Assembly (NCBI RefSeq): GCF_000188155.2
Contig: NZ_KE124774.1
Coordinates: 3,552,356-3,616,355 of the forward strand
Source: Methylocystis sp. ATCC 49242
GTDB taxonomy: Bacteria; Pseudomonadota; Alphaproteobacteria; Rhizobiales; Beijerinckiaceae
DNA: 64,000 nt
Direction of reading: 5' to 3'
Part shown: one piece after another, positions 34,073 to 43,375 of the stretch
Position numbering within the stretch: the stretch's first letter is position 1
Layout: each line of letters opens with the position of its first letter
Translations under genes and position numbers: made by a program
The notes under the pieces: model-generated
Told to the model about the DNA's origin: nothing
Database searches by the model: none
What the model saw: the letters and a program-made list of their open reading frames with translations, nothing else

Positions 34073-34915
34073 TCAGTTCGTCGTGTCGGCGCCTCCTTTG
34101 TCGATTGCGGGCGCGTCGGGGAGATCGCGGTTTCGCCGTTGCGCTTTCTTTGCGGTCGAGAGCCGATAGCTCTCGCCGTTCATTTCCAGAATGTGGACAT
34201 GATGGGTGAGCCGGTCGAGCAATGCGCCGGTGAGACGCTCGGAGCCAAACACCGACGTCCATTCATCAAAGGGCAGATTGCTGGTCACCAGCGTCGCACC
34301 GCGTTCATAGCGCTGGCTGAAGACCTCGAAGAGCAGCTCTGAGCCGACCGCCGTGAACGGCGCATAGCCCAGTTCGTCGACGATCAGCAGTTTGACGGTG
34401 TTGAGATGCTTTTGCAGCGCGCGCAGGCGGCGCTCGTCGCGAGCCTCCATCAGTTCATGCACAAGAGCCGCGGCGGTCGTGAACGCGACGCTGAACCCCT
34501 TCTGGCAGGCGGCGAGCCCCAGGGCGAGCGCGACGTGGGTCTTCCCCGTTCCGCTTGGCCCAAGGGCGATGCAGTTCTGTCGCTTCTCGATCCATTCGCA
34601 CCGCGCCAGCTCCAGCACGAGCGGCTTGTTGAGTGAAGGCTGGGCGGTAAAGTCAAATGTGTCGAGGCTTTTGACCTGCGTAAAGCGCGCCAGCCGGATG
34701 CGGCGCTCGACATTGCGCCGCTCGCGATCAATGCGCTCCAGTTCGCACAGGCGTAGCAGATAGCGCGGGTAATCGGCGCGGTCCTGCGCCGACTCCAGCG
34801 CCACCTTCTCATATTCGCGCGCGAAGGTGGGAAGCTTCAGCGCCTTGAGATGATTACCCAGCAGCACCTGCGGCGCGACGATCGTCTGCGAACCTGGCTC
34901 ATGCGAGATGGTCAT
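34073..34915 (-). CDS. istB: IS21-family helper ATPase IstB
   Basis: AAA+ ATPase, 280 residues, that helps the IstA transposase choose targets. Walker A GPSGTGKTH (about 109-117) and Walker B LLIVDELGY are intact, with the DnaC-like arginine region ERLTGALLDRLTHHVHIL. It overlaps the istA stop by ATGA. Length is slightly above the usual 250-260 residues due to a C-terminal basic tail. Confidence 0.95.
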   Translation of the reverse strand: MTISHEPGSQTIVAPQVLLGNHLKALKLPTFAREYEKVALESAQDRADYPRYLLRLCELERIDRERRNVERRIRLARFTQVKSLDTFDFTAQPSLNKPLVLELARCEWIEKRQNCIALGPSGTGKTHVALALGLAACQKGFSVAFTTAAALVHELMEARDERRLRALQKHLNTVKLLIVDELGYAPFTAVGSELLFEVFSQRYERGATLVTSNLPFDEWTSVFGSERLTGALLDRLTHHVHILEMNGESYRLSTAKKAQRRNRDLPDAPAIDKGGADTTN

Positions 34916-36450
34916 GCCGGACCTCCCGCGGTCGTCTCCATGACGCCCGCGATGACGCTCGCGCCGGCGACGAGCCCGAGATAGGCGCGCGGATCCGTCG
35001 CGCCGACCGTAGCCGCCGGCAGGTAGGGGTAGAATGTCAGATCGAGCCGCGCGGGCCGGTTCTCCAGCCTGGCCGGCAGCAGCATCTTCACTGCGTCAAA
35101 GCTGATCGCGCCAAGACGCAGCGCCTCCGCGACCGCCTGTTCGACCTGATGCTGATGAAAGTCCTCCATCAGCCGCAGCACCTGGATGAACTCGCGGCGC
35201 CCGCTATTCCCCATGCGCGCCTCCATCAGCCGCCGCAGACGATGCACGCAGTCGGCAAGCCGCCAGTCGTCGAGCGGCGCGGCCTGATCGAGCGCGCGGC
35301 TCTTGTGTTCGAGCAGGGCGAGATAATGCAGCGGGTTGTAGATGAACTCGGCCTTGCCGTAGCTGCGCGCATGCACGGCGATGGTCTCCCCGCCGCAGAC
35401 AATCTCGACCCGATCGACATAGCCCTTGGCCAGCGCCTCCCGATGGCCGAAGCGCGTCGGGACCGAGTAATCGTTGTTGCGGTAGCGCACCAGCGCCATC
35501 GACGACACGCGCGTCGCGACCTTGTGACAGGCGTCATAGGGAGCCGGCGGCGCCGGCAGGAATGCCGCCATATCCGCCTGCATGCGTTCGCCGATCGGCG
35601 TCGACTGGCCGCGCAGGATCGCCCGCCGTCGTTTCGTGCAGGCGTCCAGGAACCTCGCGTTCAGCGCCTCGAAACTCTCCGCCACGGGCAGTGGCGTCAT
35701 GAAGTTGCGCCGGACATAGCCGACAAGCCCCTCGACCTTGCCCTTGTCATTCCCCTTGCCGGGCCGGCCAAAGCGATCAGCAAAAAGGTAATGGCTCTGG
35801 AGTTCCGCAAACATTTGCGAACGCAGACGCTCTCCACCCTTCACGATCCTGGCGACCGCGAGACGCGTATTGTCGTAAAGAATGGACTGGGGGACGCCGC
35901 CAAAGAAGGCGAAGGCCGCGACATGGCCGTCGCAGAAGGCTTCCGCCGTCTCCGCCGGATAGGCCTTGACGAAGCAGCCGTCCGAATGCGGCAGGTCCAT
36001 GCAAAAATAATGAAAGCGGACCTTCCTGCCGGCGATATAGGCGTCCGCCTCGCCAAAATCCGCCTGCGCATTCCCCGGTCGATGGCTGAGTGGAATAAAC
36101 ATCTCGCGCGACCGCAACTGCGCCTGCGCGACATATTCCCGGACGATCGTGTAACCGCCGGAAAACCCTTCTTCGTCCCGCAGCCGTTCGAATATCCGCT
36201 GTGCCGTATGACGCTGCTTGGCGTGAACAAGCCGATCATCCGCCAGGACCTTGTCGATCCAGGCCATATACGGCCCCAGCTTCTTCGAGATCGGCCGCTC
36301 CCGACGCCGATACCCCGGCGGAACCGAATATTGAAGCATCTTCGTGATCGTATTGCGGTGCACGCCGAAGCGCCTGGCCGCTTCCCGCCGGCTCAGCCCT
36401 TCCGCCATCACCGCGCGTCTCACCCGGGCATAGAGTTCCACTGTGAACAT
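34912..36450 (-). CDS. istA: IS21-family transposase IstA
   Basis: DDE integrase-core transposase, 512 residues. N-terminal helix-turn-helix (GLSRREAARRFGVHRNTITKM) followed by the core with DFGEADAYIAG (first Asp), LYDNTRLAV (second Asp) and Glu in NDKGKVEGLVGYVRRNF. A beta-barrel domain and C-terminal region follow. Intact, so the element could be autonomous. Confidence 0.95.
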   Translation of the reverse strand: MFTVELYARVRRAVMAEGLSRREAARRFGVHRNTITKMLQYSVPPGYRRRERPISKKLGPYMAWIDKVLADDRLVHAKQRHTAQRIFERLRDEEGFSGGYTIVREYVAQAQLRSREMFIPLSHRPGNAQADFGEADAYIAGRKVRFHYFCMDLPHSDGCFVKAYPAETAEAFCDGHVAAFAFFGGVPQSILYDNTRLAVARIVKGGERLRSQMFAELQSHYLFADRFGRPGKGNDKGKVEGLVGYVRRNFMTPLPVAESFEALNARFLDACTKRRRAILRGQSTPIGERMQADMAAFLPAPPAPYDACHKVATRVSSMALVRYRNNDYSVPTRFGHREALAKGYVDRVEIVCGGETIAVHARSYGKAEFIYNPLHYLALLEHKSRALDQAAPLDDWRLADCVHRLRRLMEARMGNSGRREFIQVLRLMEDFHQHQVEQAVAEALRLGAISFDAVKMLLPARLENRPARLDLTFYPYLPAATVGATDPRAYLGLVAGASVIAGVMETTAGGPA

Positions 36451-36697
36451 CCTTTCGGCCTCTCCATGCCAGTCGATGACATCGAGTTCGGCCTATCAGG
36501 ACCGGTACACTTTTGCGCCGCCGTCAAAGCAGCCCCCAAAGCCGGTTCAGTGGTACACTTTGCCGCCGCTGTTCATAATTTCAGCCGGGTCGCAGAGCTG
36601 GGCAAGAGCGCCATCCGCAAGCTCGAAACAAGAACAAAAATTCCCAACTGAACGCCCAACCGCGCGAGGAAGGTCAGGGGCGCATCTATGAAACATA

Positions 36698-36758
36698 TTG
36701 ATTTTGTTGGTGAGCGCGCTGGGGCTCGAACCCAGGACCCCCTGATTAAAAGTCAGCG
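36698..36758 (-). other. Attachment-site repeat 2: 3' half of tRNA-Lys(UUU)
   Basis: Same 61-bp tRNA-Lys 3' half as at 16114-16174, one mismatch. It lies 158 bases upstream of the intact P4-type integrase gene, the usual position of an attachment site for this integrase class. It is both the right end of the bracketed 20.6-kb segment and the left end of the next element. Confidence 0.87.
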
Positions 36759-36916
36759 GTCATACCCTGACACAGCCGGACGCGAGGCGACAATCGTTGC
36801 GACAGATCTGACTGTTTATACTTGCAAAATTTGGCGTTGTCCATCATTGTCGCCGTCACGGCCGGACACGCGAAGACAGGGTCCGGGCGTTACGTCAATG
36901 TTACATCGGAAACCGC

Positions 36917-38143
36917 ATGGCCGAGCGCCTGACGAAAAAACTGACGGTCAAACAAATCGAGAGCCTGCGACCGAAAGCGCGGCCGTATGAAACGCTGGAC
37001 GGCGACGGGCTCTATGTGACCGTGCGGCCGAACGGTTCGAAAAGCTTCAATCTGCGCTATCGCTTCGGCGGGCGTTCCAAGAACCTGACCATTGGCCTTG
37101 CCGCCATCGGGCTCGCCGAAGCCCGCCGACTGGCGCAAGAGGCGCGGGCAGAAATCGCGCGCGGCAACGATCCTTGCTCGCAAAAGGCCATGCGCGTCGC
37201 CGCCGCCAAGGTTTCGCAACAGCCGGCGCGCGACAGTATTGCGGAAATCGTCGACCTTTTCTTGGAAAAGCACGTCAAGCCGAAGACGCGGCCGAATTCG
37301 GCGCGGGAGACGGAACGGTTGCTGCGCCGGGAGATCGTCGCGCGCTGGGGCGACCGCAAGCTGTCGACCGTCTCGCGCGGCGACGTGCGGCGGTTGCTTG
37401 AAGAAACGGCGGAACGCGCGCCCGTGTTGAGCAACCGCGTCTTGGCCGCCTTTCGGAAATTGTGCGGTTGGGCGGTTGAGCGCGACATTATCGTGGCAAG
37501 CCCGTGCGACAAGCTCAAACCCGTTGCCGCCGAGAACTCGCGTGACCGCGTGTTGAGCGATGACGAACTTGCGGCAGTGTGGCGGGCCGTCGACGGGCTC
37601 GGGTTTCCATTCGGGCCGATGTTTCAGTTGCTGGCGTTGACGGGACAGCGCCGCAGCGAAGTCGCGGGCATGACTTGGGCCGAAGTCGATTTGGCGTCGG
37701 CGCTGTGGACGATTCCGGCCGCGCGTTCGAAGAACGGGCTCGAACATCGCGTGCCGCTATCGCCGCAGGCCGTGAAAATCATCGCAGCCTTGCCGCGTTT
37801 CGCCGGCGGGCAGGGCTTTCTGTTTTCGTCGGGCGACACGCCGCCGTCGGGCTTTTCGCGGGCGAAGCGGCGGTTAGACGACGCATTGTCGACCATGGCG
37901 AAGGCGTCGGGCGATGACGGCATGCCGCCGTTCGCGTTGCACGATCTTCGACGCACGGCCGTCAGCGGCATGGCCCGTCTTGGCGTCGCCTTGCCAATAA
38001 TCGAGCGCGTGGTGAATCACATTAGCGGATCGTTCGCGGGCGTCGTCGGCGTTTACCAGAAGCATCAATTCGACGACGAAAAACGCGCCGCATTGAATGC
38101 ATGGGGCGCGCATGTCGAAGCGCTCGCTGGTGGCGCGCAGTAG
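36917..38143 (+). CDS. P4-type tyrosine integrase
   Basis: Site-specific recombinase of 408 residues. N-terminal DUF4102 arm-binding domain (LTVKQIESLRPKARPYETLD), core-binding domain, then the catalytic domain with Arg245 in TGQRRSEV, His342 and Arg345 in HDLRRT, His368 in NHISG and nucleophile Tyr380 in GVYQKH. P4-type integrases usually recombine into the 3' end of tRNA genes, matching the tRNA-Lys repeat just upstream. It presumably mobilises the DNA to its right. Confidence 0.95.
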   Translation: MAERLTKKLTVKQIESLRPKARPYETLDGDGLYVTVRPNGSKSFNLRYRFGGRSKNLTIGLAAIGLAEARRLAQEARAEIARGNDPCSQKAMRVAAAKVSQQPARDSIAEIVDLFLEKHVKPKTRPNSARETERLLRREIVARWGDRKLSTVSRGDVRRLLEETAERAPVLSNRVLAAFRKLCGWAVERDIIVASPCDKLKPVAAENSRDRVLSDDELAAVWRAVDGLGFPFGPMFQLLALTGQRRSEVAGMTWAEVDLASALWTIPAARSKNGLEHRVPLSPQAVKIIAALPRFAGGQGFLFSSGDTPPSGFSRAKRRLDDALSTMAKASGDDGMPPFALHDLRRTAVSGMARLGVALPIIERVVNHISGSFAGVVGVYQKHQFDDEKRAALNAWGAHVEALAGGAQ

Positions 38144-38288
38144 CGGGTCGTTTATGAATTTCGGTTTGTGACCCAAAGCAGACGATCGTCTGAATGAGGT
38201 CTATAACCTCCGCAACAAATCAACCACCCAGTAGCCGGACGAGCTGTTAGCGAGGTCGAAGTGGAAAGCGGGACGCCCGGGCTGCCGT

Positions 38289-39065
38289 ATGGAGATATCT
38301 ATGATGTGGATCGCACTCCTGCACCTTTCGTCGGAGCCGGGCGCACTGGTCGAAAACCGGCAACTTGTCGAGGCGGCGCTGAGATCAGCGGCGGACGCGG
38401 GCGCTGAATGGATCGTCACGCCGGAACTTCCTACGACTGGATATGAGTTCGTCGAGCACATCGGCTCCGACTGGATCGAAACACAACCGGATTCATGGGT
38501 GCAGGGCGTGGCTGAACTCGCGCGCCGTCGCCGCGTGACTATTTTTCTCTCAGTCCCCGAGCGCGTCGGAGACAAACTATATAACTCTCTGCTCGCAATC
38601 GACCGATCGGGGCGGATCGCAGGGCGTCACCGGAAAATCAATGCATTACGCGTTGGCCCGGAAGCCTGGTCCACCCCCGGCCAGGACATCAAAGCCGCTT
38701 TCATCGATGGCTTCGGTCTGGTTGGCATGTTGATTTGTGCGGACGCCTACACGCCAAGTATCGCCGAAGCATTGGCACGCCAGGGCGCGCGCGCACTCGT
38801 TTCTTCTGCGGCATGGAGGCCGGGCCTGCATGGTCCGAATGGCGAATGGGAAGCCGTCAGTGAGACGACGTCCCTCCCGGTTTTCGTCTGCAACCGCACT
38901 GGTCAGGAACGCCAGATCGATTTCACCATCGCACAGAGTGTCGTCGCAAGCGGAGGCAAACGCCTTGTAAGTTTCACCGCTCCGCGCAGCGCCATCTTTC
39001 TGGTCGATTGGAGCTTTGATGAGAACCGGCTTGTCCGTCACTCAACGATCGCCCCCATTCTCTAG
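38289..39065 (+). CDS. Carbon-nitrogen hydrolase (nitrilase superfamily)
   Basis: Amidase-type enzyme of 258 residues. The Glu-Lys-Cys triad is intact: Glu46 in VTPELPTTGY, Lys116 in GRHRKINAL, Cys150 in MLICADAY. The substrate is unknown; nitrilases, ureidopropionases and omega-amidases share this fold. ATG 38289 is used; ATG 38301 is in frame. The gene lies between the integrase and the cobalamin riboswitch, so it is element cargo, and amide chemistry could relate to corrinoid side chains, though nothing in the sequence shows that. Confidence 0.88.
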   Translation: MEISMMWIALLHLSSEPGALVENRQLVEAALRSAADAGAEWIVTPELPTTGYEFVEHIGSDWIETQPDSWVQGVAELARRRRVTIFLSVPERVGDKLYNSLLAIDRSGRIAGRHRKINALRVGPEAWSTPGQDIKAAFIDGFGLVGMLICADAYTPSIAEALARQGARALVSSAAWRPGLHGPNGEWEAVSETTSLPVFVCNRTGQERQIDFTIAQSVVASGGKRLVSFTAPRSAIFLVDWSFDENRLVRHSTIAPIL

Positions 39066-39204
39066 TCGGGAAGCGGCCACGACCGGGCGCTGGCGCTCGA
39101 TTTCCCGCCACTTCTCGGTGCAGCGCAAAAATGCAAGGCCCGGGAAGTCGCGCGGCCTGTTGTTGTCAATTCGCTTGACTCATCTCAATCGATCCGGTCC
39201 TTAT

Positions 39205-39376
39205 AGAAGAGATGGTTCCCTTCGGGGATCAAAAGGGAACTCGGTGCGCGCATCCGCGTCATGCCGAGGCTGCCCCCGCAACTGTAAGCGGCGAGCCTTA
39301 GAGCCATAAAGCCACTGGGGGCATCCCTGGGAAGGCGGCTCAAGGCGGCGACCCGCGAGCCAGGAGACCTGCCATC
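39205..39376 (+). ncRNA. Cobalamin riboswitch
   Basis: All the conserved blocks are present in order: GGGAACTCGGTG, GAGGCTGCCCCCGCAACTGTAAGCGG (split here by its parts: B12 box GCCCCCGCAACTGTAAGCGG), GCCACTGGG, GGGAAGGCGG, and GCGAGCCAGGAGACCTGCC. It precedes the TonB-dependent receptor gene by about 130 bases and should reduce its expression when adenosylcobalamin is plentiful. Confidence 0.95.
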
Positions 39377-39507
39377 GTTCGTGGTCACGCGCGAGAGCGT
39401 CGGGCGGGGTGCACCGAGGCGGTCAAAGCTATCGTTACGCCATAGGCGCGAACTGACAGCCGAGACCTTTCGCAGTGACGGCCCACGTTGCTGCGAGTCT
39501 CGAACTC

Positions 39508-42066
39508 ATGACTTCCCTTGTTTCATTCACCAAGACGGGCGATTTGCGCCTCGCTCTGCATTTCTGCGCGTCCATTCTGCCCTGCGCCCTCTCCGTTGCG
39601 CTTGTCTCGCCGGCTTTCGGCCAGCAACCGCTTCCGACGATCGATGTGACTGCGCCGAAACCGAGGATTGGCAGGATCGGCGAACGCCCCGCTGCGCCCT
39701 CCGCGAGCCAGCCGGCCCCGACGGATGGCGCGATAGGAGTCGTCGGGAACAACGGGACAGAAATCGGCCCCGGCAATAACGGGCAAATCTGCGCCAACGG
39801 CATCTGCAACGATCCAAAATCCTATGCCGCGCCCATCCAATCGCTCGGCACGAAGGTCAATACGCCGGTCATGGAGACCCCGGTCACGACCAAAATGGTC
39901 ACGCGCCAGATGCTCGAGGACCAGCAGGCCATCACGATCGATCAGGCGTTGAAGAACGTCAGCGGCGTCGCCTTCGCTGGCGGCGGTGACGCGGCGGTGG
40001 GCAACGCCTTTACGCAGATTTTTCTGCGCGGCTTCCCTACGCAGAGCTATTTCCGGGACGGTTTCCGCGTCGACAGCTTCGGACTCAATTTCGCCGGCGC
40101 CAGCGCCATCCAGATGGCCAATGTCGAGAGCGTCGAAGTTCTCAAAGGCCCCGCCGCCATTCTCTATGGCGCCGTGGAGCCGGGCGGCATCATCAACCTC
40201 AATACGAAGCAACCACTGGATAAGCCGGCGTTCTCCGTGCAACAGCAGTTCGGCAGCTACTCGGCCTTTCGTACGACGGTCGACGCGACGGGTCCGGTCA
40301 CGCCTAAAAAGGATGTGCTCGCGCGCTTCATCATGTCCTATGAAAACGACGGGTCTTTCCGCAACTTGGGCTATAGCCGGAGTATTATGATCAACCCAGT
40401 GGTGAGATGGAATATCGACGGCAACACATGGGTGAGGGCGTCGGCTCAATTCCAGCGGGACAACTTCAATCAGGATTTCTATTTTACGCCGTATTTCGGC
40501 ATGTATACGCCTCTTTGGCTCGGGCGCAGTTTCAATTGGGGGCCACCCTCGCCCTATAGTCAGGAGCAGAATTTCACCGAGTTCACCTGGCATCACGACT
40601 TCAACAAGGATTGGTCGATCCAGCAAACCGCCTTCATGCAGTTGTTGAGCAACAACTGGACGAATGCTGGCGGATTCGGCTTCATCTCCGACTGCATCAC
40701 GCCCGGAAGCACTTCCTGTTTCTCCTTCCCCTCCCCCCACAACGTCACGCTGAACTGGGGTTCCTTTCCGACCTCCAACAGGCAGGCGGAATATGCGACG
40801 AACGTCAATCTCGTTGGCCATTTCAACACCAGCGAGTATCTGAGTCACACGCTGCTCTCCGGCGTCGATTATTACCGCTATAATTTCAGGGGCCAGAACC
40901 AGCTCCCTCTGAACTACAGTTCAGCCACGATATTGGGCAATCCGCAGCCGCCTACGCCGATCACCGGTCTTGTGCCCTACAACGCGACGGAGCAATACGC
41001 CGACAATCTTGGGATCTATCTGCAAGACCAGATCAAGCTCCCCTATGGCGTCACCGTGCTCGGCGGCGCGCGCTATCAATACATCAACAGCCGCACTGGC
41101 GCCTCCGACAATTCGAAGTTCTGCGGACCGTATTCGGACAACGCGTTTGCCGGCCTGCTGATACCGTGCAATTTCGACACGATCACCAACAGGGCGCAGC
41201 TCGTCAATCAGCGCGTCACGCCGCGCGTCGGGCTTCTGTGGCGGCCCTTCGAATGGGTCAGTCTCTACGGGAACTACGCTGAATCCTACAGCCCGAATTA
41301 CAATGGCAAGCTGGTCCTGAACACGAACGACCCGACGCCCCCGAGCGCCGGAACGCAGGTGGAAGGCGGCGTCAAGCTATCCCTGCTCGACGGGAGGCTC
41401 CAGGCGACCGCCGCCTACTATCATCTGGTCAAGACGAACATTCCGATAGGGATCCCGAACGATTTCACGCATGTCATGGTCATCGGCGAAGGACGCTCGC
41501 AAGGCCCGGAACTCGATATTCAGGGCGAAATTCTCCCCGGCTGGAACGTGAACCTCGCCTACGCCAATACCGACGCCATCACCACCAAAACGAATCCGAC
41601 CGCCCTTGGGGTTCCGACCGTGGGCGCGCCGATCCCCTTCGTCCCGCGCAATGTCGGCTCGCTCGCGACCAGCTACGAATTCAGGACCGGCGAATTGAAG
41701 GGCCTGAAAGTGGGCGGGCGCTACGATTACACCGGCTATCTGCCGATTTCGCACACCGCCAATGATGGGACCTACATCTACGGCCAGTCGACGCCGGGCT
41801 ATGGGCTCGTCGGCCTGTTCGGCGCCTACGAGTTCAATGTGGACAAATTCAAGGTGGTGGCGCAGCTCAACGTGAGCAACCTCTTCGACAAGACCTACTT
41901 CATTACGGGCGGTTTGGTGCCGCAGAGCTTCGACGCCTTTCATCCCGGCGGCTACGCCGTGCCCGGCACGAATCCAATCCAGACAGGATGGAACCTGCCG
42001 GGCTACAATTACAATGTGATCGGCGCCCCGCGGATATTCCGCGGGTCGATCAAGGTGTCGTTCTGA
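39508..42066 (+). CDS. TonB-dependent outer-membrane receptor under B12 control
   Basis: Outer-membrane importer of 852 residues. Signal region (FCASILPCALSVALVSPAFGQ), a TonB-box-like TIDVTAP, plug domain (residues about 110-260 with QIFLRGFPTQSYFRDGFRV and VEVLKGPAAILYGAVEPGG), then a 22-strand barrel ending in Phe (GSIKVSF). By sequence it looks like the siderophore-receptor group, but the cobalamin riboswitch and CbiZ point to a corrinoid or cobinamide ligand. ATG 39508 is chosen; GTG 39475 is in frame. Two cysteine pairs (CANGIC, DCITPGSTSC) may be disulfides. Confidence 0.9.
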   Translation: MTSLVSFTKTGDLRLALHFCASILPCALSVALVSPAFGQQPLPTIDVTAPKPRIGRIGERPAAPSASQPAPTDGAIGVVGNNGTEIGPGNNGQICANGICNDPKSYAAPIQSLGTKVNTPVMETPVTTKMVTRQMLEDQQAITIDQALKNVSGVAFAGGGDAAVGNAFTQIFLRGFPTQSYFRDGFRVDSFGLNFAGASAIQMANVESVEVLKGPAAILYGAVEPGGIINLNTKQPLDKPAFSVQQQFGSYSAFRTTVDATGPVTPKKDVLARFIMSYENDGSFRNLGYSRSIMINPVVRWNIDGNTWVRASAQFQRDNFNQDFYFTPYFGMYTPLWLGRSFNWGPPSPYSQEQNFTEFTWHHDFNKDWSIQQTAFMQLLSNNWTNAGGFGFISDCITPGSTSCFSFPSPHNVTLNWGSFPTSNRQAEYATNVNLVGHFNTSEYLSHTLLSGVDYYRYNFRGQNQLPLNYSSATILGNPQPPTPITGLVPYNATEQYADNLGIYLQDQIKLPYGVTVLGGARYQYINSRTGASDNSKFCGPYSDNAFAGLLIPCNFDTITNRAQLVNQRVTPRVGLLWRPFEWVSLYGNYAESYSPNYNGKLVLNTNDPTPPSAGTQVEGGVKLSLLDGRLQATAAYYHLVKTNIPIGIPNDFTHVMVIGEGRSQGPELDIQGEILPGWNVNLAYANTDAITTKTNPTALGVPTVGAPIPFVPRNVGSLATSYEFRTGELKGLKVGGRYDYTGYLPISHTANDGTYIYGQSTPGYGLVGLFGAYEFNVDKFKVVAQLNVSNLFDKTYFITGGLVPQSFDAFHPGGYAVPGTNPIQTGWNLPGYNYNVIGAPRIFRGSIKVSF

Positions 42067-42100
42067 GCCCTGGGCTCCATTGCAAGGAAAACGCATCGCC

Positions 42101-42688
42101 ATGACACAAGTCGCCGACATAGCGCCCACACGGATCATCGAGCCCGACGGAACGCCGCTTGACGTGTTTTCCCTGCCGACGGATGCGGCAAGTCTCGAAG
42201 AATTGCTGCGCGATCTTTTCGAGAACCATTGGCGCGAGATCACCTTCGGCATCCTCATTCAGGGCGCCGCATGGGAGATGAAAGCCGATCGCGCGCCGAC
42301 CCGGATCGGCATGCTCGACGGCTATCTGACGGTCGCCTTCGGCGTTCCGCATTTCCACATCTGCATCAACGAGACCAAGGGAACCCGTGCACGCCCGACA
42401 TCGCCGGAGGTCGCGCGCCACCGGCGCACGTCGCGGGCGGAGATCTATCGGCGCATCGGTCGCTCCTGCGTGCCGATGTCGTGGGGCGTCCAGCTCTTCA
42501 ACGGCGCCAACGAGCAACAGATCACGGTGCTGCTACCGAACCCCTTCCTCCATCCGGAGACCGACAAGATCCTCAAGGAACCGGATTGGTCCCGCCTCGC
42601 CCTGTGGGACAAGCTCCGGGCGAGGTGGTTCGGCCTGACCGAACCCGATCCCATCGATCGCTCGGGCAGCCGCTTCACGCATGCCTGA
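42101..42688 (+). CDS. Uncharacterised protein of the corrinoid salvage locus
   Basis: The 195-residue cytoplasmic protein has no signal peptide and no family I can name with confidence. Notable are a compact central region (ITFGILIQGAAWEMK, LTVAFGVPHFHICINETKG) with paired histidines, and a C-terminal Trp-rich part. ATG 42101 has AAGGAAA upstream. It starts 34 bases after the receptor stop, so it is in the riboswitch-controlled transcript. The HFHIC segment could bind metal; that is speculation. Confidence 0.75.
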   Translation: MTQVADIAPTRIIEPDGTPLDVFSLPTDAASLEELLRDLFENHWREITFGILIQGAAWEMKADRAPTRIGMLDGYLTVAFGVPHFHICINETKGTRARPTSPEVARHRRTSRAEIYRRIGRSCVPMSWGVQLFNGANEQQITVLLPNPFLHPETDKILKEPDWSRLALWDKLRARWFGLTEPDPIDRSGSRFTHA

Positions 42689-42760
42689 GCATCACAACCG
42701 ATCCCGGCGCCGGCGACGCCCGTCCGAACTTTCCCTCGTCGTCCAACCAAGGAGACAAAC

Positions 42761-43315
42761 ATGACCGAAGCTGCTCTGCCTTCCTTCCTCTCGCGTCCGG
42801 CGACCGGCATCATCGCGCTCGCCGTCGGGAGCGTGCTGTTCACCCTCGGTTTCGCGTGCGCCGTTCCGCTCGCCGCTTTCGCCGCGATCGGCGCAATGTC
42901 CTTCGACCGGCGCGCGGCGCTGGCTGCGATCGGCGGGGTGTGGCTCGCCAACCAGGCATGGGGCTTCGCTTTCATGCATTACCCCATTGATGGCGAGACC
43001 TTTGCCTGGGGCGGCGCGCTCGGCGTCATCGCCTTCCTGTCCTGCGAGGCCGCGGGACTGGCGACGCGGCGCTTCTCCGGCGGCGCCGCGACCCTCGTCG
43101 CCTTCCTTTCCGCTTTCGTCGTCTACGAGGGCGCGCTCATCGCCATCGATCTCGTCACCAACCAGAGCGCCGACGACTTCGCCCCGGCGACGGTCGCGCG
43201 AATCTTCCTTATCAACGCCTGCGCCTTCGGTGGACTGTGGGCGCTGAGGACGGTCCTAGCGAACACCGTGATCGGTCGTATGCAGTCGTCGACGCTCGCG
43301 CCGCGCCACATCTGA
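42761..43315 (+). CDS. Integral membrane protein of the corrinoid salvage locus
   Basis: The 184-residue protein has about five or six transmembrane segments (IIALAVGSVLFTLGFACAV, AALAAIGGVWLANQAWGFAF, GGALGVIAFLSCEAAGL, TLVAFLSAFVVYEGALIAI, IFLINACAFGGLWALRTVL). AAGGAG precedes ATG 42761. It is not a recognised CbtA, CbtB or HupE protein. Co-transcription with a B12-regulated receptor suggests a part in corrinoid or cobalt transport across the inner membrane. A hairpin terminator follows. Confidence 0.8.
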   Translation: MTEAALPSFLSRPATGIIALAVGSVLFTLGFACAVPLAAFAAIGAMSFDRRAALAAIGGVWLANQAWGFAFMHYPIDGETFAWGGALGVIAFLSCEAAGLATRRFSGGAATLVAFLSAFVVYEGALIAIDLVTNQSADDFAPATVARIFLINACAFGGLWALRTVLANTVIGRMQSSTLAPRHI

Positions 43316-43323
43316 ACTCTCTG

Positions 43324-43357
43324 ACGGAGCGGCGGCTGAAACCCGTCGCTCCGTTTT
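43324..43357 (+). terminator. Hairpin terminator before cbiZ
   Basis: ACGGAGCG (43324-43331) pairs with CGCTCCGT (43347-43354), followed by TTTTC. It lies 9 bases after the membrane-protein stop and 19 bases before the cbiZ start, so cbiZ is either attenuated or separately expressed. Confidence 0.65.
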
Positions 43358-43375
43358 CTGAGCATCGGTCATTCC

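Larger units (their letters stand above)
33919..36575 (-). mobile_element. IS21-family element
   Basis: About 2.66 kb with the standard istA-istB pair. Ends are TGTCAATGGCGG at the left and, on the other strand, TGAACAGCGGCGG at the right, with internal repeats containing AAAGTGTACC at both ends, as usual for multiple IstA binding sites. No clear target duplication is seen, so one flank may have been rearranged. Confidence 0.8.

Noticed and set aside
35149-36651. A 500-codon open frame antisense to istA
   Set aside because: istA has intact transposase motifs and the expected istB overlap; the antisense product is low-complexity and has no known family.
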